Of a stretch of DNA of 64,000 bases, positions 34,451 through 43,985 are shown piece by piece (the first letter of the stretch is position 1; each line of letters begins with the position of its first letter). Source of the DNA: Pseudosulfitobacter pseudonitzschiae (lineage in GTDB: Bacteria > Pseudomonadota > Alphaproteobacteria > Rhodobacterales > Rhodobacteraceae). The position numbers and the translations under genes are program-made. The stretch covers positions 310,001-374,000 of the forward strand of contig NZ_CP022415.1 of NCBI RefSeq assembly GCF_002222635.1. Reading direction: 5' to 3'. Below the pieces are notes generated by a model that saw only the letters and a list, made by a program, of their open reading frames with translations, had not been told where the DNA came from and did not search any database.

Positions 34451-35530
34451 TTATTGCGGGATGTCGCCTTCGATGCCTTCGACATAGAAATTCATGCCAG
34501 CCAGCGTGCCGTCGTCAGCCGTTTCGCCCTCGGCCAGCCAGTCGCTGCCGTCCTGCTTTTTCAGCGGGCCGGTGAAGGGGTGGTATTCACCCGATGCGAT
34601 CTTGTCTTTCAGTTCCAGCGCTTCGGCTTTGACCTCGGCTGGTACGGCGTCCGAAATTTCGCCGATGCCAACCATGCCAGGGCCGATACCGTCCCATGTG
34701 TCTGTCGACGTCCATGTGCCGTCCATGACGGCCTTGGTGCGGGCGATGTAGTAGGGGGCCCAATCATCGATGATCGACGACACGCGCGGCAGCGGGGCGT
34801 ACTGGATCATATCGGATGCCTGACCAAAGGTGATCACGTCGCCTGCTTCTTGCGCAGCCGCTTGTGGTGCGGTCGAGTCAGTGTGTTGCAGGATCACGTC
34901 GGCCCCTTGTTCGATCAGAACCTTGGCCGCGTCGGCCTCTTTGGCGGGGTCAAACCATGTGTAGGCCCAGATAATTTTGAACTGGACGTCGGGGTTGACC
35001 TTTTTCGCGTGGATATAGGCCGAGTTGATGCCTCGGATCACTTCGGGGATGGGGAACGAACCGATGTAGCCGATGATGTTCGATTCCGTCATCGAACCGG
35101 CGATGTGGCCCTGAATGGCGCGGCCTTCGTAGAAACGTGCCGAATAGGTCGACACGTTTTCCGCGCGTTTATAGCCGGTGGCGTGCTCGAATTTCACGTC
35201 GGGGAATTTGGCAGCGACGTTGATCGTCGGGTCCATATAGCCAAACGAGGTGGTGAAAATCAGATCGGCACCGTCCAGCGCCATCTGCGTCATCACGCGT
35301 TCGCTGTCGGGGCCCTCTGCCACGCTTTCCACAAAGACGGTTTCGACTTTATCGCCGAATTCTTCTTCAACGGCCAGACGCGCCTCGTTGTGTTCGTAAG
35401 TCCAGCCGCCGTCGCCGACGGGGCCGACAAAGACAAAGCCCACTTTGGTTTTTTCGTCGCCAGCGGCATAGGCGCCAGTGGCAAGGCCCAGCGTCAATGC
35501 CGCCGTGGCCATCAGTTTGGTGAAAGTCAT
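34451..35530 (-). CDS. BMP-family ABC transporter substrate-binding protein (purine nucleoside/base type)
   Basis: 359 residues with a signal peptide ending TGAYA-AGD. The mature start KVGFVFVGPVGDGGWTYEH (about 29-47), LIFTTSFGYMDPTINVA (about 89-105) and IIGYIGSFPIPEVIRGIN (about 151-168) are typical of the BMP/PnrA-like family, whose known ligands are purine nucleosides. It is the last gene of a run xdhABC, ATPase, permease, permease, binding protein, so the likely ligand is a purine such as hypoxanthine or xanthine (inference). Confidence 0.9.
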   Translation of the reverse strand: MTFTKLMATAALTLGLATGAYAAGDEKTKVGFVFVGPVGDGGWTYEHNEARLAVEEEFGDKVETVFVESVAEGPDSERVMTQMALDGADLIFTTSFGYMDPTINVAAKFPDVKFEHATGYKRAENVSTYSARFYEGRAIQGHIAGSMTESNIIGYIGSFPIPEVIRGINSAYIHAKKVNPDVQFKIIWAYTWFDPAKEADAAKVLIEQGADVILQHTDSTAPQAAAQEAGDVITFGQASDMIQYAPLPRVSSIIDDWAPYYIARTKAVMDGTWTSTDTWDGIGPGMVGIGEISDAVPAEVKAEALELKDKIASGEYHPFTGPLKKQDGSDWLAEGETADDGTLAGMNFYVEGIEGDIPQ

Positions 35531-35557
35531 GAGTGTGTTACTCCCCGGTTATTGGCC

Positions 35558-36478
35558 TCAATGCGAGGCATGGAAAATGCGCCCCAGAGAACCTGGTGCG
35601 CGAGATTTGTCAGCAGACAGGATCACCAGAACGATGATCGTCACGATATACGGCGACATTGCCAGATACTCGACAGGAATGGCAACGCCCGCGCCTTGCA
35701 GATTCAACTGCAACTGGGTGATGCCGCCGAAAAGATAGGCGCCCAGCAAAACCCGCCACGGCTTCCACGAGGCAAAGACCACCAGCGCCAGTGCGATCCA
35801 GCCGACGCCGGCAGTCATGCCTTCGGTCCATTGCGGCACACGGATCAGGGAAATATATGCCCCGCCCATCCCCGCACAGGCACCGCCGAACATGACGGCC
35901 AGCGTGCGGATGCGTTTGACCTTGTAGCCCAATGCGTGCGCCGCATCGTGGTTTTCGCCCACAGCACGCAGCACCAGACCGGCGCGGGTGTATTTCAGTG
36001 TAGCCCAGACGCCAGCCACGATCAGCAACCCGATGTAAACCATCGCATCATGGCTGAACAGGATCGGCCCCAGCACCGGAATATCGCTTAGCGGTCCAAG
36101 GTTCATATCCGCCATGCGCGGCGGTTTGACACCCACATAGCTTTGCCCCATCAGCGCCGACAGCCCCAAGCCGAACAGCGTCAGCCCCAAGCCCGAGGCG
36201 ACCTGATTGGCCAGCGCCACTTGCGTCAGAAACACAAACAGCAGTGACAGCACAGCGCCGCCAATTGCTGCACCGATGAACCCCAGCGCAGGCGATCCGG
36301 TGTGGACGGCGACGATAAAGCCCGCGATCGCGCCGACAATCATCATGCCTTCGACGCCAAGGTTCAGCACACCGCTGCGCTCGACCACAAGCTCGCCCGT
36401 GGCGGCCAGAAGGATCGGGGTTGCCGCACTCATCAGCGCTGCCAGCAGCAGGATCGGATTGATAACAGACAGGTCCAT
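35558..36478 (-). CDS. ABC transporter permease, BPD_transp_2 (nucleoside-type), second subunit
   Basis: 306 residues with about 8-9 hydrophobic segments. GELVVERSGVLNLGVEGMM (about 27-45) is the EAA-like signature of nucleoside/ribose-type permeases (NupQ/YufQ side). It starts at the last base of the other permease gene's stop, and the binding-protein gene follows 27 bases later. Inner membrane channel half of the purine importer. Confidence 0.9.
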   Translation of the reverse strand: MDLSVINPILLLAALMSAATPILLAATGELVVERSGVLNLGVEGMMIVGAIAGFIVAVHTGSPALGFIGAAIGGAVLSLLFVFLTQVALANQVASGLGLTLFGLGLSALMGQSYVGVKPPRMADMNLGPLSDIPVLGPILFSHDAMVYIGLLIVAGVWATLKYTRAGLVLRAVGENHDAAHALGYKVKRIRTLAVMFGGACAGMGGAYISLIRVPQWTEGMTAGVGWIALALVVFASWKPWRVLLGAYLFGGITQLQLNLQGAGVAIPVEYLAMSPYIVTIIVLVILSADKSRAPGSLGRIFHASH

Positions 36479-37560
36479 CAGGCCACCTCTGCCGCGCCAA
36501 AGCGCAGCCTGTAATTTGTCAGCACATCCAGTGCCAAAAGGAAAAAGAGCAGCATACCCTGAAACACCTGAATAGCGGCAGCGGGCAGGCCCAGTTGCGA
36601 TTGCGCGATATCCCCGCCGATATAGGTCAGCGCCATCAATCCGCCCGCCAGCAGGATACCAACGGGATGCAAACGGCCCAGAAACGCCACGATAATCGCG
36701 GTAAAGCCATAGCCGACGTTAAAATCGATGGTGATCTGTCCCGCAGGCCCCGCCACCTCGAACATTCCAGCAAGCCCCGCCAGCAGGCCCGAGACGCCCA
36801 GACAGAACAGCACCAGCCGCGCAGGGTTCACGCCGCCGAACTTGGCCGCACGCGGCGCTTCGCCGGTGACCCGAATGGCAAACCCCAAACGGTGCCGCGT
36901 CAGCAGAACATAGGCAAAGATGACCGCGATCAGCGCTGCTACAACACCCCAGTGCATACCCGATCCGGTAATAATCTCGGCGTTGTGCGCCGATGCGTAA
37001 TGTTGCAGGTTCCGCGACCCCGGAAAGCCGTAGCCTTGGGGGTTTTTCAACAGGCCCAGCGACACGGACGACAGCAATTGCTCGGCCACATAGACCAGCA
37101 TCAGACTGACAAGAATCTCGTTGGTGCCGAATTTGACCTTCAGCAATCCTGGTATCATCGCCCACAGAAAACCACCCAGACCACCGCAGATCACCATCAA
37201 CGGGAAAATCCACCACGCTTCCAGCGGATAGAACGCCAGCGCCGCCGCAGCCCCGCAGATCGCGCCCATGATGTATTGCCCTTCGGCCCCGATGTTCCAG
37301 ATGCCCGCGCGAAACCCCAGCGCCAGACCCATCGCGATCAGCACCAGTGGCGCGCCTTTGACCAGCAGTTGCGGGCGGTAGTAAAAGGCAAATTCGCCAA
37401 ACAGCGGTTGCCAGAAAATCGTCAGGATCGACTGCACCGGATCCTTGCCCAGCACCGCAAATAGCGCCCCGCCAAAGACCATCGTGGCCAGCACCGCCAG
37501 CAGCGGCGTGGCCAGCGCCATCGCCCGGCTTGGCTGGGGCCGTTTATCAAGTCGGATCAT
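36478..37560 (-). CDS. ABC transporter permease, BPD_transp_2 (nucleoside-type), first subunit
   Basis: 360 residues, multiple hydrophobic segments. GAPLVLIAMGLALGFRAGIW followed by NIGAEGQYIMGAICG (about 69-103) is the conserved cytoplasmic loop of this permease family (NupP/YufP side). ATG start at 37560, separated by 69 bases from the ATPase gene; a dispersed repeat occupies most of that gap. Pairs with the downstream permease. Confidence 0.9.
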   Translation of the reverse strand: MIRLDKRPQPSRAMALATPLLAVLATMVFGGALFAVLGKDPVQSILTIFWQPLFGEFAFYYRPQLLVKGAPLVLIAMGLALGFRAGIWNIGAEGQYIMGAICGAAAALAFYPLEAWWIFPLMVICGGLGGFLWAMIPGLLKVKFGTNEILVSLMLVYVAEQLLSSVSLGLLKNPQGYGFPGSRNLQHYASAHNAEIITGSGMHWGVVAALIAVIFAYVLLTRHRLGFAIRVTGEAPRAAKFGGVNPARLVLFCLGVSGLLAGLAGMFEVAGPAGQITIDFNVGYGFTAIIVAFLGRLHPVGILLAGGLMALTYIGGDIAQSQLGLPAAAIQVFQGMLLFFLLALDVLTNYRLRFGAAEVA

Positions 37561-37574
37561 CGCGATATCCCATT

Positions 37575-37609
37575 TTCATCTTGCCAGATAAACTCTCCCC
37601 GAAGGGTCG
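37575..37609 (-). repeat. Dispersed palindromic repeat, copy 2
   Basis: A 35-base unit beginning TTCATCTTGCCAGATAAACT, identical at every base to the copy at 48600-48634. It sits inside the purine operon, between the ATPase and first permease genes. It contains a short CCCC-GAA-GGG hairpin that could influence the transcript. Confidence 0.8.
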
Positions 37610-37629
37610 GCCAGCCGCATGTCCAAAGC

Positions 37630-39144
37630 TCAGACATGGGCCACCTCCATCCCGTGCGCCCCGCCCATCATCTGGCCGATCTCGGATACGGTCAGGCCCG
37701 CAGCAGGGCGTGCGACGCTCAGTCGTCCTTCGTTGAGGGCCGCAAAATTGTCTGAAATTTCCATCAGTTCATCCAGATCCTGCGAGATTACGATCACCGC
37801 AGCCCCACCCTCTGCCAGATCCAGCAAGGCCTGCCGGATCGCCGACGCCGCCGAGGCATCAACGCCCCACGTCGGCTGGTTCACCACCAGTACTTCGGGG
37901 CGTTGCAATATTTCGCGCCCGATCACGAATTTCTGCAAGTTACCCCCCGACAACGACCGCGCCGCGTTGCCCGGCCCGGGAGTGCGCACGTCAAAATCGG
38001 CAATGATCTGTTTGGCAAAGCTGCGTGCCGCGCCCCAGTCCAGCATCCCGTTGCGCTCCAGTCCCTGACGGGCGGCACCGGTCAGCATGGCATTTTCAGT
38101 CAGCGACATATCGGGGGCGGCGGCATGGCCCAGTCGTTCTTCGGGCGCGGTCAACAGCCCCGCTGCGCGGCGTGCGTTCGGGGTCATTCGTGCCATGTCC
38201 ATGTCTTTGAAAAATACGGTGCCCAGGGGTACTTGCACTTCGCCTGACAGGGCAGACAACAGCTCGTCCTGCCCGTTGCCCGCCACGCCGCCGATGCCCA
38301 GAACTTCGCCCGCGTGGACCGAGACGGAAATTTCGCGCAGCGGCATCCCGAAAGCCGAGACAGGGGGCAGCGACAATGCGCGAAGTTCCAGCAATACCTC
38401 CCCCACCGACCCTGCGGCCTTTTGTGGCGGCTTCAGCGCACTGCCCACCATCATCTCGGCCATCTCGGCGGCCGAGGTGTCGCGCGGAGTGCAGTGGCCC
38501 ACAACCTTGCCCAGCCGCAGGATCGTGGCGGCGTCACACAGGCTGCGGATTTCCTCCAGCTTGTGTGAAATATACAGGATCGCGGTGCCTTCGGCAGAGA
38601 GTTTGCGCAGGGTGGTGAACAGAATCTCGACCTCTTGCGGGGTCAGAACGCTGGTCGGCTCGTCCATGATCAGCAGCTTGGGGTCTTGCAACATGCAGCG
38701 GATGATCTCGACCCGCTGGCGTTCGCCCGCCGACAGATCGCCCACCAGCCGGTGTGGTGCCAGCGGCAGGCCGTAGGTTTCCGATACTGCGCGGATCTGT
38801 GCCGCAAGCTGCCGCATCGGGGGGGCATTCTCCATCCCCAGCGCGATATTCTCTGCAACTGTCAGCGCGTCGAACAAGGAAAAATGCTGGAACACCATGC
38901 CGATGCCCGCAGCCCGCGCCGCACGCGGATCAGCCGGAGCAAAGCTGGCACCCTTCAGCGTCATTTGCCCCGCGTCGGGTTTCACCAGCCCGTAGATCAT
39001 CTTGACCAGCGTGGATTTTCCAGCGCCGTTCTCCCCCAACAACGCATGCACCTCGCCTGGCTGGATGGTCAGGCTGACGGAATCATTGGCCACCACGCCA
39101 GGATAGGCCTTGGTCACACCGGAAAGGTCCAGAAGGGCTGTCAT
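37630..39144 (-). CDS. Nucleoside/purine ABC importer ATPase (two fused ATP-binding domains)
   Basis: 504 residues from the ATG that overlaps the xdhC stop (ATGA); the longer frame lies inside xdhC. Domain 1 has Walker A LLGENGAGKSTLVKMIYG (about 36-53), signature LSAGERQRVEI (about 139) and Walker B LLIMDEPTSVLTP (about 160). Domain 2 has the degenerate IGGVAGNGQDELLSAL in place of Walker A (about 280) and the signature LSGGNLQKFVIGRE (about 395). This is the RbsA/YufO layout. It energises uptake by the two permeases downstream. Confidence 0.92.
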   Translation of the reverse strand: MTALLDLSGVTKAYPGVVANDSVSLTIQPGEVHALLGENGAGKSTLVKMIYGLVKPDAGQMTLKGASFAPADPRAARAAGIGMVFQHFSLFDALTVAENIALGMENAPPMRQLAAQIRAVSETYGLPLAPHRLVGDLSAGERQRVEIIRCMLQDPKLLIMDEPTSVLTPQEVEILFTTLRKLSAEGTAILYISHKLEEIRSLCDAATILRLGKVVGHCTPRDTSAAEMAEMMVGSALKPPQKAAGSVGEVLLELRALSLPPVSAFGMPLREISVSVHAGEVLGIGGVAGNGQDELLSALSGEVQVPLGTVFFKDMDMARMTPNARRAAGLLTAPEERLGHAAAPDMSLTENAMLTGAARQGLERNGMLDWGAARSFAKQIIADFDVRTPGPGNAARSLSGGNLQKFVIGREILQRPEVLVVNQPTWGVDASAASAIRQALLDLAEGGAAVIVISQDLDELMEISDNFAALNEGRLSVARPAAGLTVSEIGQMMGGAHGMEVAHV

Positions 39145-40091
39145 GCGGTCTCTTTCGTCATGGCTGGCAAAGGCTTGCGTGTCAGTAGTAGCTGCGCGGC
39201 GGCCCCAACGGCAATGGCTTGCGGATGTTTTCCCAATGTAGGATCGCCAATGGGGCAAGTGATGCGGTCAATTCGGGCAGTCGCGTGCCCCAGCGCCGCA
39301 AGACGTGTGCGAAAGCGCGCCCATTTGGTGGCCGACCCGATCAGCCCCGCAAAGGCAAAGTCGCGGCCCAGAAGGTGATGGCACAGCTCAAGGTCATGGT
39401 CGTGTTCAGGCGTCATGATGTAATGCGCCGCTGTGTCATCTGCGCCGGTCAGAACATCACTGGAAATGGCGTCTGTACGGGCGATTGTTTGTGGCAATTG
39501 CGCCAGTTCGTCCTTGCGCACGTCGCTGACCAGAACGTCGTATTGCTGCAACCCGTGCAGCACGCCCGCCAGCGCACGCCCCACGTGACCCGCGCCATAG
39601 ATCACGACCTGCTGATGCGCCTGCCATAGCGATTCCGCCATCCAGCCGCTTTGCAGCATGATCCGCAGCGGCGTGTCGCCATTGGCCGTACGCGCACAGG
39701 CTCGTTGCATCGGCGCAGGTATATCCTGCGTCCCGCTGACCCGCCGCGCCCAGATACCCGCAAAGGACGTATCGATGGCGCGAAAGCGGGCGGCGTCGAA
39801 CCATTCCAGCACCAGCACCACCGCCCCGCCGCAACATTGGTTTAGCGTTGGTCCCAGCGCCAGCTTTTCGACCCGCGCGGGTGGCGCGTTCTGGTCCAGC
39901 ATATCCCGCGCATGGCGGATCGCTTCCAACTCCAGTCGCCCACCGCCGATGGTGCCTGCCAACCCGTCTGCCCAGACCAGCATCGACGTGCCCGCAGCAC
40001 GGGGCGCGGACCCGCGCACATCGGCCAGCACGATCCGCACGACGCGGCCCCGAGCGTCGATCGCAGCAGCCAATGCGCTCAGATCCATCAT
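39141..40091 (-). CDS. xdhC: Xanthine dehydrogenase accessory protein XdhC
   Basis: 316 residues from the ATG overlapping the xdhB stop; a second ATG directly follows. The N-terminal XdhC/CoxI domain has LADVRGSAPRAAGTSMLVW (about 24-42) and LGPTLNQCCGGAVVLVLEW (about 78-96, Cys pair). The C-terminal Rossmann domain has VVIYGAGHVGRALAGVL (about 160-176) and FAGLIGSATKWARFRTRL (about 250). It sulfurates and delivers molybdenum cofactor to XdhB. Overlaps on both sides couple it to xdhB and to the ABC ATPase gene. Confidence 0.93.
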   Translation of the reverse strand: MMDLSALAAAIDARGRVVRIVLADVRGSAPRAAGTSMLVWADGLAGTIGGGRLELEAIRHARDMLDQNAPPARVEKLALGPTLNQCCGGAVVLVLEWFDAARFRAIDTSFAGIWARRVSGTQDIPAPMQRACARTANGDTPLRIMLQSGWMAESLWQAHQQVVIYGAGHVGRALAGVLHGLQQYDVLVSDVRKDELAQLPQTIARTDAISSDVLTGADDTAAHYIMTPEHDHDLELCHHLLGRDFAFAGLIGSATKWARFRTRLAALGHATARIDRITCPIGDPTLGKHPQAIAVGAAAQLLLTRKPLPAMTKETA

Positions 40092-42388
40092 GCGCCGCGT
40101 GCCCGGTGAATCGCCGCCAGCACCTGCTCGGCCGTCGCAGGCGCGTGCAGTTCGGGATAGTCCTTTCCGCATGACGCGACCGCATCCGACAGCGCAAGGA
40201 ACGTGGCAATACCCAGCATCAACGGCGGCTCGCCCACGGCTTTGGATTTGTAGATCGTATCGGCGCGGTTCTCGCCGTCCCACAGGGCGACATTGAAGAC
40301 CTCGGGGCGGTCGCCGCAGGCAGGGATCTTGTATGTCGATGGCGCGTGGGTGCGCAGGGCGCCCTTATTGTCCCAGACCAGTTCCTCGGTGGTCAGCCAG
40401 CCTGTCCCCTGAACAAAGCCCCCCTCGACCTGTCCGATGTCCAGCGCAGGGTTCAGCGAGGTGCCCGCGTCGTGCAGAATATCGGCGCGCAGCATCCGGT
40501 TCTCGCCGGTCAGCGTGTCCACTGCCACCTCGACTGCGGCAACGCCGTAAGCAAAGTAAAAGAACGGGCGGCCATGGCCCTTGATCCGGTCCCACGAGAT
40601 TTCGGGCGTTTTATAAAAGCCGGTGGACGACAGGCTGATCCGCGCCTGATGGGCCAGCGCTGCTACTTCGGCAAAGCTGTACTCGGTGCCGCCTGCGGTC
40701 ACGCGGCCACCCTCAAACACCACATCAGCTGGCCTGCACTGATGCAACTGGGCCAGATGCAATTCGATACGCTCTCTTATCGTGTCGCAGGCAATGCGCA
40801 CCGCCATCCCGTTCAGATCCGATCCCGACGATGCCGCCGTGGCCGACGTGTTCGGCACCTTGGCGGTGTCTGTCGCGGTGATCCGCACCGCCTCTATCGG
40901 CACGCCAAAGCGGCTGGCCGCGACCTGAGCCACCTTCTGGAACAGACCCTGACCCATTTCCGTGCCGCCGTGGTTCAGGTGGATCGATCCGTCGGCATAG
41001 ACATGCACCAATGCGCCCGCCTGATTGAGATGCGTCAGCGTAAAAGAAATCCCGAACTTCACCGGCGTCAGCGCCAGTCCCTTGCGGATCACGCCGCCCT
41101 TGGCGTTCCATGCGTCCACCGCCGTCCGCCGTGCCGCATAGTCTGACGCCTTTTCCAACTGCGCCAGCATCTCGTGACCGATGAAATCATCCACCTCTTG
41201 CCCATAGGGCGTCGTCTGCTTTTTCTTTTGGCTGGAAATATCCCCGCCGGAGGCATAAAAGTTTGCCCGCCTGACCGCAGTCGGATCGGCCCCGAGGGCG
41301 TAGGCAACATGATCCATAATCCGTTCCATTCCCAGCATGCCCTGCGGGCCACCAAAGCCGCGAAAGGCGGTGGCCGACTGGTGGTTGGTTTTCCAGCGGT
41401 GACTGGTGATGCGTACGGCGGGCAGGTAATAGGCGTTGTCGGCGTGCAGCATTGCGCGGTCCGCCACAGGCAGGGACAGGTCCATTGACCAGCCGCAGCG
41501 GGTGTCGTGGCGCACGTCCAGCGCAAGTATACGGCCAGCGTCGTCAAAGCCGACATCATAGGTGATGCGGAAATGATGGCGCTTGCCGGTGATGATCATG
41601 TCATCATCCCTGTCGTAACGCATCTTGCAAGGCCGCCCTGTGGCGCGGGCTGCGACCGCGCAGGCCACGGCCAGCGCATTGCCCTGACTTTCCTTGCCGC
41701 CGAAACCGCCGCCCATGCGGCGTGTTTCGACCCGCACGGCGTGCATGGGCAGGCCAATGGCTTCGGCCACCTTGTGCTGGATCTCGGAGGGGTGCTGGGT
41801 TGATGAATGCACATGCATATCGCCGTTGTCGCCAGGCAGGGCGAGGGCCGCCTGACCTTCGAGATAGAAGTGCTCTTGCCCGCCGATATCAAGCCTCCCC
41901 GACAGGTGGTGTGGGGCGTTGGTAAAACCTGCATCCAGATCGCCGCGCGCATAGATGCGCGGACCGTCCTCGAAACGGCTGTCAGCGGCTTCGGCTTGGG
42001 CGATGGTCAGGACCGGAGTGGCTTCGGTGATCGTTGCACGGCCCAGACGGGCGGCACGGCGGGCGGCACCGTGACTGGTAGCGATCACCAGAAACAATGG
42101 CTGGCCGAGGTAATGAACGGCGTCAGTCGCCAACAGCGGTTCGTCATGGTTCGATGGCGAGACGTCGTTGTCAAACGGCAGATCGGCGGCGGTCATTACC
42201 GCGACTACTCCGGAGGCTGTGCGAACGGCGCTAAGGTCCAAGGTTTCAATCGTGCCAGCAGCAGCGGGACTGGTGCCGAAAGCCAGATGCAGCGTATTGC
42301 GCGGGGTCGGGATGTCGTCGACATAGCGCGCAGCACCGGTCACATGCAGGCGGGCGGCGTCGTGGGGCAGGGGCCGTGCAACACTCAT
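40088..42388 (-). CDS. xdhB: Xanthine dehydrogenase, molybdenum-binding subunit XdhB
   Basis: 766 residues from the ATG overlapping the xdhA stop; the extra 98 residues of the longer frame lie within xdhA. Landmarks are the N-terminal HVTGAARYVDDIP (about 14-26), QHPSEIQHKVAEA, RMGGGFGGKES (about 225-235, Moco site), TAFRGFGGPQGML (about 345-357, active-site Arg), NHGGTEMGQGLFQKVAQVAA (about 465-484), and near the end GEPPLMLGIATFLAL with the active-site Glu. It hydroxylates hypoxanthine and xanthine to urate in the cytoplasm with XdhA. Confidence 0.94.
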   Translation of the reverse strand: MSVARPLPHDAARLHVTGAARYVDDIPTPRNTLHLAFGTSPAAAGTIETLDLSAVRTASGVVAVMTAADLPFDNDVSPSNHDEPLLATDAVHYLGQPLFLVIATSHGAARRAARLGRATITEATPVLTIAQAEAADSRFEDGPRIYARGDLDAGFTNAPHHLSGRLDIGGQEHFYLEGQAALALPGDNGDMHVHSSTQHPSEIQHKVAEAIGLPMHAVRVETRRMGGGFGGKESQGNALAVACAVAARATGRPCKMRYDRDDDMIITGKRHHFRITYDVGFDDAGRILALDVRHDTRCGWSMDLSLPVADRAMLHADNAYYLPAVRITSHRWKTNHQSATAFRGFGGPQGMLGMERIMDHVAYALGADPTAVRRANFYASGGDISSQKKKQTTPYGQEVDDFIGHEMLAQLEKASDYAARRTAVDAWNAKGGVIRKGLALTPVKFGISFTLTHLNQAGALVHVYADGSIHLNHGGTEMGQGLFQKVAQVAASRFGVPIEAVRITATDTAKVPNTSATAASSGSDLNGMAVRIACDTIRERIELHLAQLHQCRPADVVFEGGRVTAGGTEYSFAEVAALAHQARISLSSTGFYKTPEISWDRIKGHGRPFFYFAYGVAAVEVAVDTLTGENRMLRADILHDAGTSLNPALDIGQVEGGFVQGTGWLTTEELVWDNKGALRTHAPSTYKIPACGDRPEVFNVALWDGENRADTIYKSKAVGEPPLMLGIATFLALSDAVASCGKDYPELHAPATAEQVLAAIHRARGA

Positions 42389-43776
42389 GCGCGGATCTCC
42401 AGCACTGAAGTGGGCGCACCTTGGTCTGCGCTCCATGCCCGCAACAGCATGTTCTGCGCGGTCTCCATCCGGTAGCCGGCGCTGGCGCGCGTGTCTGACA
42501 GCGGAGTAAAATCTTCTGCCAGCGCGGTCATCGCTGTGCGCACGGTTGCTTCGGTCCATGGCTGTCCGGTCAGGGCTGCCTCGGCCCCTGCGGCGCGTTT
42601 CGGGATGCCGGCCATGCCGCCAAAGGCGAGGCGGGCGGTTGTGACCGTTCCCTCCGCGACCTTGATCCAGAAGGCACCGCAAACGGCCGAAATATCCTGA
42701 TCAAAGCGTTTCGACAGCTTGTAGCAGTGCAGATGGTCCGCGTTGCGCGGCAGGGTGATATGGGTCAGAAACTCACCCTTTTTGCGGTCCTGTTTGCCGT
42801 AGTCGATGAAGAAATCCGCGACAGGCAGGCTGCGGGTCTCAGAGCCGCGCCGCAGGTGCAATGTGGCGTCCAGTGCGATCAGTGCGGGCGGGCCGTCACC
42901 GATGGGCGAACCGTTGGCGATATTGCCGCCGATGGTCGCGGCATTGCGCACCTGTGCCGACCCGAACCGGCGGATCAGTTCGGCAAAGGCAGGATGGTGT
43001 TCGGCCATGACGGGGTACAGGTCGGACAGCGTTGCCATTGCTCCGATGGTAATCGTGTCGTCGGTGGTGGTGATGCCGCGCAGGCCGTCCACATGGGTCA
43101 GGAATGCGGTCTGCCCCAGATCGCGCATCAGCTTGGTCACCCACAGGCCCACATCAGTGGCACCGGCGATCAGCGTCGTGTCGGGGTTGGCGGCGTACCA
43201 GTCGGCAAAGCCGTCAAGCGTGGTGGGGTGGTTCGGGGGCTCTGCCCCCGCCTGCGGCTCCCCCGGGATATTTTGGGCCAAAAGAAGCGGGCTGTCGTGC
43301 ATGTGGGCGGGGATAGGGGCGCTTTGGGCAGCCTGTGCGGCGCGGACGATCGGGGCATAACCGGTGCAGCGGCAGAGGTTGCCCGCAAGGGCTGTGTCGT
43401 GGTCGGTGCGGCCATTGAGGTGGTTGGCGGCCATCGTAGTGATGAAGCCGGGTGTGCAGAAGCCACATTGAGAGCCGTGGTGGTCGATCATCGCCTGCTG
43501 GACCGGATGCAGGGTGCCGTCTGGCGCGCTGATGCCTTCGACGGTGCGGATGGCTTTTCCGTGCAGTTGCGGCAAAAACAGGATGCAGGCGTTCAGCGGG
43601 CGGGCGCCGCCTGCGTCGGTGACGATAACGGAACAGGCACCGCAGTCGCCTTCGTTGCAGCCTTCCTTGGTGCCGGTCAGGCCGCGCGTTTCGCGCAGCC
43701 AGTCGAGGAGTGTCGTCGTGGGGGAGACATCTGTCGCGGTGACGTCCTCTCCGTTCAGACGAAAAGACACGTTCAT
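42385..43776 (-). CDS. xdhA: Xanthine dehydrogenase, iron-sulfur and FAD subunit XdhA
   Basis: 463 residues from the ATG at 43776. The N-terminal plant-type [2Fe-2S] domain has GCNEGDCGACSVIV (about 38-51). The second cluster has CGFCTPGFITTMAA (about 110-123) and NLCRCTGYAPIVRAA (about 139-153). An FAD domain starts near residue 185 with TLIAGATDVGLWVT and has GNIANGSPIGDGPPALIALD (about 290-309), then a CO-dehydrogenase-flavoprotein C-terminal domain. The linker between the halves (about 164-181) is encoded by a genome-dispersed repeat, an unusual feature described separately. It passes electrons from XdhB to NAD. Confidence 0.94.
   Translation of the reverse strand: MNVSFRLNGEDVTATDVSPTTTLLDWLRETRGLTGTKEGCNEGDCGACSVIVTDAGGARPLNACILFLPQLHGKAIRTVEGISAPDGTLHPVQQAMIDHHGSQCGFCTPGFITTMAANHLNGRTDHDTALAGNLCRCTGYAPIVRAAQAAQSAPIPAHMHDSPLLLAQNIPGEPQAGAEPPNHPTTLDGFADWYAANPDTTLIAGATDVGLWVTKLMRDLGQTAFLTHVDGLRGITTTDDTITIGAMATLSDLYPVMAEHHPAFAELIRRFGSAQVRNAATIGGNIANGSPIGDGPPALIALDATLHLRRGSETRSLPVADFFIDYGKQDRKKGEFLTHITLPRNADHLHCYKLSKRFDQDISAVCGAFWIKVAEGTVTTARLAFGGMAGIPKRAAGAEAALTGQPWTEATVRTAMTALAEDFTPLSDTRASAGYRMETAQNMLLRAWSADQGAPTSVLEIRA
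43235..43287 (+). repeat. Dispersed palindromic repeat, copy 3, inside xdhA
   Basis: The unit has hairpin GGGGGCTCTGCCCCC, then GCCTGCGGC, TCCCCC and the end GGGATATTTTGGGCCAAAAG. It resembles the intergenic units at 26884 and 52266 but lies within the xdhA reading frame (opposite strand), where it encodes LLLAQNIPGEPQAGAEPP. No frameshift results. Confidence 0.75.
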
Positions 43777-43985
43777 AAGGTACTGACCTGCCACCCTACC
43801 AATGCCCGACAAGGCGCGACGTCGATGTGGCGTAGACGGGCGCGGGCGTGTTGGCGATCAGCCTAGGCGGGCAAAGCGTTGCATTGCAAGAGATTTGGCG
43901 CGGCCTGACCGGGAAGGTGCCGGAAAGTGGCGCGAAATGTGTCATCGCTCTGGCAGGGGGCGCAGGCGGGCGTTAGGGTTGGGGC

